Part shown: in pieces, positions 60,245 through 64,000 of the stretch | Position numbering within the stretch: the stretch's first letter is position 1 | How the letters are laid out: each line of letters opens with the position of its first letter | Assembly (NCBI RefSeq): GCF_016811075.1 | Contig: NZ_JAFBGL010000010.1 | Coordinates: 87,947-151,946, forward strand | Direction: 5' to 3' | DNA: 64,000 bases | Source of the DNA: Oceaniferula flava | GTDB lineage: Bacteria > Verrucomicrobiota > Verrucomicrobiia > Verrucomicrobiales > Akkermansiaceae | Made by a program: the position numbers and the translations under genes | The notes under the pieces: model-generated | The model's input: only the letters and a program-made list of their open reading frames with translations | Database searches by the model: none | Told to the model about the DNA's origin: nothing

Positions 60245-61000
60245 ATGAAACTACACCCACTCATCGCCGCAGCAGGCTTGGTTCTTGCTGCAATCGCCCC
60301 CGCCTCAGCGGACTTCAAGGCCGAGGCCCGTCAGGTATTTACCGATAAGGCCCCTTCCGTCATCGGTGTCCGTGGCTTGCTGAAAATCGAGGCCAGCATG
60401 AACGGCAAGCCGGCAGGGAGTCAGGATAAGCAATTGCACACTAATGGTGTGGTTATCGCCGATGATCTGATCGCCGTGGCCTATCGCACCCTGAAACCCG
60501 ATGTCTCTGCCAGCCTCGGAAAACGTCCGGGGCTTACCGTCGAAACCGAACTCTCCGAGCTGAAATTGATCACCCCGGACGGCGAGGAATACGATGCCAA
60601 GCTGGTGCTCCACGATGAGGACCTCGGTGTCGCCTTCGTGGCGGTCGATCCGAAAGGGGAGAATGCCGATGGCTTCAGCATCGAACCTCTCGATGTGAGT
60701 AAAGACGTTACCGTCCAGCAGTTGGATGACCTGATTGCCATTGGCCGTCTGCCCGAGAAGTTGCGTTCCGTCGCTCGGGTGAACATTGCCACCGTAGCCG
60801 CCATCGTCGAGCGCCCCCGCATGATCTACATCTGCCAAGGTATCTCGATGAGTAACCCTGTCTTCAACGCCTCGGGCGATTTCATCGGCCTTTCCGTGGC
60901 GATCAAGAACACCGGCGCTGCTCCTGTGATTATGCCCGCCAAATACATCCGCAAGGTGATGGATCAGGCGAAAACCAAGCAGGCTGAATTGGCGAAGTAG
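60245..61000 (+). CDS. Secreted trypsin-fold pseudoprotease, partner of the HtrA-like protein
   Basis: 251 residues with signal peptide (MKLHPLIAAAGLVLAAIAPASADF). The order of elements follows the HtrA protease: VFTDKAPSVIGVRGLLK, then NGVVIADDLIAVAYRTL where the His should be, LVLHDEDLGVAFVAV where DxxDLAVL would be, and GISMSNPVFNASGDFIGLSVAI where GNSGGPL would be. The His and Ser positions are not conserved, so the protein is expected to be inactive. It is 30 bp downstream of the protease gene and shares its orientation, with a terminator after it. A regulatory or substrate-adaptor role is inferred. Confidence 0.75.
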   Translation: MKLHPLIAAAGLVLAAIAPASADFKAEARQVFTDKAPSVIGVRGLLKIEASMNGKPAGSQDKQLHTNGVVIADDLIAVAYRTLKPDVSASLGKRPGLTVETELSELKLITPDGEEYDAKLVLHDEDLGVAFVAVDPKGENADGFSIEPLDVSKDVTVQQLDDLIAIGRLPEKLRSVARVNIATVAAIVERPRMIYICQGISMSNPVFNASGDFIGLSVAIKNTGAAPVIMPAKYIRKVMDQAKTKQAELAK

Positions 61001-61027
61001 TTTCGCTTTTCATCCCACTATCAAAAC

Positions 61028-61060
61028 AAAAGAGGCAGCCATGATCGGCTGCCTCTTTTT
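61028..61060. terminator. Bidirectional terminator between the pseudoprotease gene and sufT
   Basis: Thirteen perfect pairs (61028-61040 with 61047-61059) around an ATGATC loop, with T-runs on both strands (CTCTTTTT in one direction, TCTTTTGTTTT in the other). It serves the converging genes on both sides. Confidence 0.93.
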
Positions 61061-61089
61061 CGTTAAATGGTTGTGTGAAGATCGGTCGC

Positions 61090-61635
61090 TTAGACCATGC
61101 CGAGCTTCATACGGCCTTCTTCGGAGATCATGTCTTGGTTCCATGCGGGGTCCCAAACGAGGTCGACATTGGCTTCGTCGATGCCTTCAACTGTCATCAC
61201 ACGTGCCTGCGCATCGGCTGCGATCACCGGGCCCATGCCACAGCCGGGGGCGGTCAGGGTCATTTTGATATCGACCGTGTTTTTACCGTCTTGCTCGGAG
61301 ATGGAGCAGTCGTAGACCAGGCCGAGGTTGACGATGTCGACCGGGATTTCCGGATCGTAAACCTGCTTCAGCTGGTGCCAGACCTGATCTTCTTGGCTGG
61401 CATCGGAGGGAAGGGCGTCTCCGGTGCTGCTGCTGGCTTTTTCATTGGGATCAATCCCCAAGGCGTCGGCGTCGTCGGAGGAAATGCGCGCCAGTCCGGA
61501 CTGGGTGGCCACCGTGTAGGAGCCGCCGAGGGTCTGGGTGATAATCACAGCCGTTCCTGCCGGCAGCGTGAACGGGTCACCGCTGGGAATCTGGACGGCG
61601 TTGATTTCGCGATTGGTAATGATCTCAGTCTGCAT
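61090..61635 (-). CDS. sufT: Putative iron-sulfur cluster assembly protein SufT
   Basis: 181 residues. The C-terminal DUF59 (MIP18) domain shows DPEIPVDIVNLGLVYDC, TLTAPGCGMGPVIAADAQARV and VDLVWDPAWNQDMIS. The N-terminal ~75 residues (IPSGDPFTLPAGTAVIITQTLGGSYTV) form the extra domain that defines the SufT type. SufT helps mature Fe-S proteins, alongside the SUF system, which is not present in the window. It starts at ATG 61635 and ends toward a shared terminator. Confidence 0.88.
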   Translation of the reverse strand: MQTEIITNREINAVQIPSGDPFTLPAGTAVIITQTLGGSYTVATQSGLARISSDDADALGIDPNEKASSSTGDALPSDASQEDQVWHQLKQVYDPEIPVDIVNLGLVYDCSISEQDGKNTVDIKMTLTAPGCGMGPVIAADAQARVMTVEGIDEANVDLVWDPAWNQDMISEEGRMKLGMV

Positions 61636-61774
61636 GCCGGATTGATCCCACGCGCCCGCCTGTTTGTCAACTCATGCGAAGCTCGGATGGCTCCCTGTGG
61701 TGTCAGTATTTTTTGATTTCCCGATTCCCATCCCATCAGCCCCCGTGTATGCATGTGTGATAGTTATTAAATAT

Positions 61775-62071
61775 ATGAGTAAGAATATACCTTCTGGCCC
61801 GAGTCCCGATCAGGACTCTCGATATTGGAAAAAAAACATCACCGTTCTCAGCTGCATTCTGGTGATCTGGTTCATCGTCAGTTTTGGCTGCGGGATCCTG
61901 TTTCGCGATTGGCTGGATGTCCATTTCCCCAAAGTGGGTAATGCTCCATTCGGTTTTTGGATGGCTCAGCAGGGATCGATCATCTGTTTCGTGCTGCTCC
62001 TGATTGCCTATAGTTTTCTGATGAACCGCTTGGACGAGCGCAGCGGTTACCAGTCACCGGAACATCACTAA
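61775..62071 (+). CDS. DUF4212 small subunit of a sodium/solute symporter
   Basis: 98 residues. Two membrane helices (about 23-45 and 65-85) in the DUF4212 pattern: YWKKNITVLSCILVIWFIVSFGCGILFRDWLD, then FGFWMAQQGSIICFVLLLIAYSFLMNRLDER. It is known to accompany large solute symporters of the VC_2705 type. It lies 9 bp before the symporter gene. The start ATG 61775 is chosen because upstream codons do not look coding. Confidence 0.9.
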   Translation: MSKNIPSGPSPDQDSRYWKKNITVLSCILVIWFIVSFGCGILFRDWLDVHFPKVGNAPFGFWMAQQGSIICFVLLLIAYSFLMNRLDERSGYQSPEHH

Positions 62072-62080
62072 TTTTTCCCC

Positions 62081-63934
62081 ATGACCCAAGATACCTGGAA
62101 TTTTATATTCATCGGCATTTCCTTCGCGCTCTACATCGGCATCGCATTTAAGTCGCGTGCCGGATCCACCAAGGAATATTACACAGCAGGCGGGGGAGTC
62201 TCTCCCTTGGCAAATGGTATGGCCACCGCCGCGGACTGGATGTCGGCGGCCACCTTCATTTCCATGGCGGGGGTGGTAGCGTCCTCCGGTTACGATGGCT
62301 CGCGCTTTTTGATGGGCTGGACCGGCGGCTTTGTGCTGCTGACCGTGCTCATGGTGCCGTTTCTCCGTAAATTCGGGAAATCCACCGTGCCTGACTTCAT
62401 TGGCGACCGTTTTTACTCCAAGACCGCTCGATTTGTGGCCGTGCTCTGCGCGATTTTCATCTGCATGACCTATATTATGGGGCAAATGCGCGGCGTGGGG
62501 GTGGTTTTCTCCCAGCTCTTTGGTATTGGCATCCCTCTGGGGGTGATCATCGGGGCGTCGATTGTGTTTCTCTACGCGGGTTTGGGCGGAATGAAGGGGA
62601 TCACCTACACCCAGGTGGCTCAATACAGCGTGATGGCCTTTGCCTACACCATTCCCGCGGTGTTTATTGCGATTCTTCTGACCAATAATTTTATCCCGCA
62701 GCTTGGACTGATCGGAAACTACACCCAGGGCGATGCCACACCGGTGCCCTTCTTGGAAAAGTTGAATAACATCAATACCTCCATCGGCTTTTCCAAATAC
62801 ACCGATGGATCGCTGTCCAAAATCGATATGTTTTGCATCACCGCCGCCCTGATGTGTGGCACCGCCGGACTGCCCCACGTGATTGTGCGTTTCTTTACCG
62901 TGAAGGATGTCAAGGCGGTGCGCAAATCCGCGTGCTGGACGCTGGCATTTATCGCGGTGATCTATCTGACCGCTCCCACCATTGGTGCGTTCTCGCGGGT
63001 GAACTTGATCGAGAAACTGAACAACACCGCCTACAGCGAAGCTCCCGCGTGGTTGGCGGAATATGAAACGACCGGTCAAATGGCTTGGGTCGATAAAAAC
63101 AACGATGGCATCATCAATATCCATGGCCCGGCAACCTCCTCTGCCGGCAAACCCAATAATAACGTCTTTGTCAGCGACAACGGCAAACCGAAATACCCGC
63201 CCGCCGATGCCGATGAATCATTACAGAAGGGGCAACATGGTGAACGCCTCCTCGCGCTGAAGCCCGATATGACTAATCCCAACGAGCTCTATTTCGGCAC
63301 CGATATCATGGTGATGGCCAATCCTTCCATGGCGGGATTGCCCAAATGGGTGATCGCTCTGTTGATGGCCGGCTGCATTGCTGCCGCCTTATCCACCGCC
63401 GCAGGTCTGCTGCTGGTGCTCTCCACCTCGATCTCACACGATCTGATGAAGAACATCATTAAGCCGGACCTCAGCGATCGGGAGGAGGTGAACTACGCCC
63501 GCATCGCTTCCTTCGTCGCACTCGGCGTGGCTACCTACTTTGGTATCAACCCGCCGTCGGCATTCATCGCGAAAACCGTGGCCTTTGCCTTCGGTCTCGC
63601 CGCCTCATCGTTCTTCCCCACCTTGCTCATGGGGATCTTCAATAAACGCATGAACAAGGAAGGCGCTGTTTCCGGCATGGTCTGCGGGATTTTGTTTACC
63701 ATCAGCTACATCATCTATTTCCAATTCCTGGGTGGCACCAAGGACCAATGGTTCTTGGGCATCTCGCCTGAGGGGATCGGCTTTGTCGGTATGTTGGTGA
63801 ACTTCGCAATCGCACTGGTTGTTAGGTTCTTCACACCGGCTCCTCCGGAGCACATTCAACACATGGTTGACCGCATCCGGAGACCCGTTTCTGCACCTGG
63901 AGACGAAAACGACACGCCGCCGGTGGTGCATTGA
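62081..63934 (+). CDS. Sodium:solute symporter, acetate/organic-acid type
   Basis: 617 residues with about 13 membrane helices. The SSS family is clear: [34 protein letters not shown] near the N-terminus, [35 protein letters not shown] and, later, [29 protein letters not shown]. Near residue 340 is an extramembrane loop with [14 protein letters not shown], an EF-hand-like calcium-binding segment also present in the VC_2705 subfamily as I recall. The neighbouring DUF4212 gene supports that subfamily. The substrate is probably a small monocarboxylate such as acetate, inferred by homology only. Confidence 0.9.
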   Translation: MTQDTWNFIFIGISFALYIGIAFKSRAGSTKEYYTAGGGVSPLANGMATAADWMSAATFISMAGVVASSGYDGSRFLMGWTGGFVLLTVLMVPFLRKFGKSTVPDFIGDRFYSKTARFVAVLCAIFICMTYIMGQMRGVGVVFSQLFGIGIPLGVIIGASIVFLYAGLGGMKGITYTQVAQYSVMAFAYTIPAVFIAILLTNNFIPQLGLIGNYTQGDATPVPFLEKLNNINTSIGFSKYTDGSLSKIDMFCITAALMCGTAGLPHVIVRFFTVKDVKAVRKSACWTLAFIAVIYLTAPTIGAFSRVNLIEKLNNTAYSEAPAWLAEYETTGQMAWVDKNNDGIINIHGPATSSAGKPNNNVFVSDNGKPKYPPADADESLQKGQHGERLLALKPDMTNPNELYFGTDIMVMANPSMAGLPKWVIALLMAGCIAAALSTAAGLLLVLSTSISHDLMKNIIKPDLSDREEVNYARIASFVALGVATYFGINPPSAFIAKTVAFAFGLAASSFFPTLLMGIFNKRMNKEGAVSGMVCGILFTISYIIYFQFLGGTKDQWFLGISPEGIGFVGMLVNFAIALVVRFFTPAPPEHIQHMVDRIRRPVSAPGDENDTPPVVH

Positions 63935-63957
63935 GTGTTTTCGGTGAAAAAACTCAC

Positions 63958-63998
63958 AGGCCACAACCGCTCAAAATCAGTGGGTTGTGGCCTTGTTG
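63958..63998 (+). terminator. Terminator of the symporter operon
   Basis: Eleven perfect pairs (AGGCCACAACC at 63958-63968 with GGTTGTGGCCT at 63983-63993), followed by a short T-rich stretch at the end of the window. It lies 24 bp after the symporter stop. Confidence 0.85.
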
Positions 63999-64000
63999 TC

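Noticed and set aside
1..64000. CRISPR array, insertion sequence or prophage
   Set aside because: No regularly spaced 25-40 bp repeats, transposase, integrase or phage genes were seen on either strand; the short repeats found lie inside coding sequence or leaders.

Overview
The window looks like a chromosomal segment of a free-living bacterium of the PVC group, most likely a marine verrucomicrobium of the Rubritalea/Akkermansiaceae type. This is inferred from gene content only, since no 16S rRNA gene is present. The pointers are lysine/alanine-rich histone H1-like tails on several proteins, DUF1080 and DUF5069 proteins, a formylglycine sulfatase inside a MoxR/BatA operon, an alpha-2-macroglobulin/PBP1C pair, peptidoglycan genes, and start codons that almost never follow a Shine-Dalgarno sequence. 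Base composition is moderately high G+C and even. I see no insertion sequence, prophage, integrase or CRISPR array.

Layout. 1-3415 is the end of the spc ribosomal-protein operon (rplF end, rplR, rpsE, rplO, secY; no rpmD), closed by a terminator. 3487-6487 holds ilvA, a small basic protein, a lipoprotein and a degenerate pterin dehydratase-like protein. 6543-12112 is a mostly leftward block: VC0807-type membrane protein, fbaA, Nudix protein, DUF5069, efp, lipoprotein, kdsD. A tRNA-Glu follows, then nagB, a transglutaminase-like protein and DoxX. 15289-24330 is a long leftward housekeeping run: aroK, polyprenyl synthase, nrdR and an unknown neighbour, hinT, xth, a zinc protein, prmC, murA and rpoD. 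24462-30436 is mostly rightward: tsaC/sua5, murJ, DUF1080, an OYE-type reductase, with a TSUP permease on the other strand. 30482-38531 is a leftward MoxR - DUF58 - BatA/VWA - VWA - sulfatase - small membrane protein operon. 38795-46305 carries an ATPase with a long disordered tail, guaB, guaA and two TPM-domain-like genes. 46383-46512 may be a small RNA gene. 46530-54614 is pbpC plus a giant alpha-2-macroglobulin. The remainder is thiG, two membrane proteins, a histone-like protein, an HtrA-type protease with a degenerate partner, sufT, and a sodium/solute symporter with its small subunit.

Themes. Cell-envelope biology dominates: MurA, MurJ, KdsD, PBP1C, NagB, polyprenyl carrier synthesis, HtrA, lipoproteins and alpha-2-macroglobulin. 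The most unusual features are protein-architecture changes: an extra C-terminal membrane helix on SecY, an RGG-rich extension on ribosomal protein S5, an H1-like tail on the major sigma factor, a roughly 178-residue insert in MurJ, a tail carrying eleven PF motifs on a P-loop ATPase, and a dead protease beside a four-PDZ HtrA. At the DNA level the hexamer TGTTAG/CTAACA is strikingly common, a perfect 19-bp inverted repeat abuts tRNA-Glu, and a promoter-hairpin-terminator unit sits between two convergent genes. All functional statements rest on reading motifs by eye; no database search was run.
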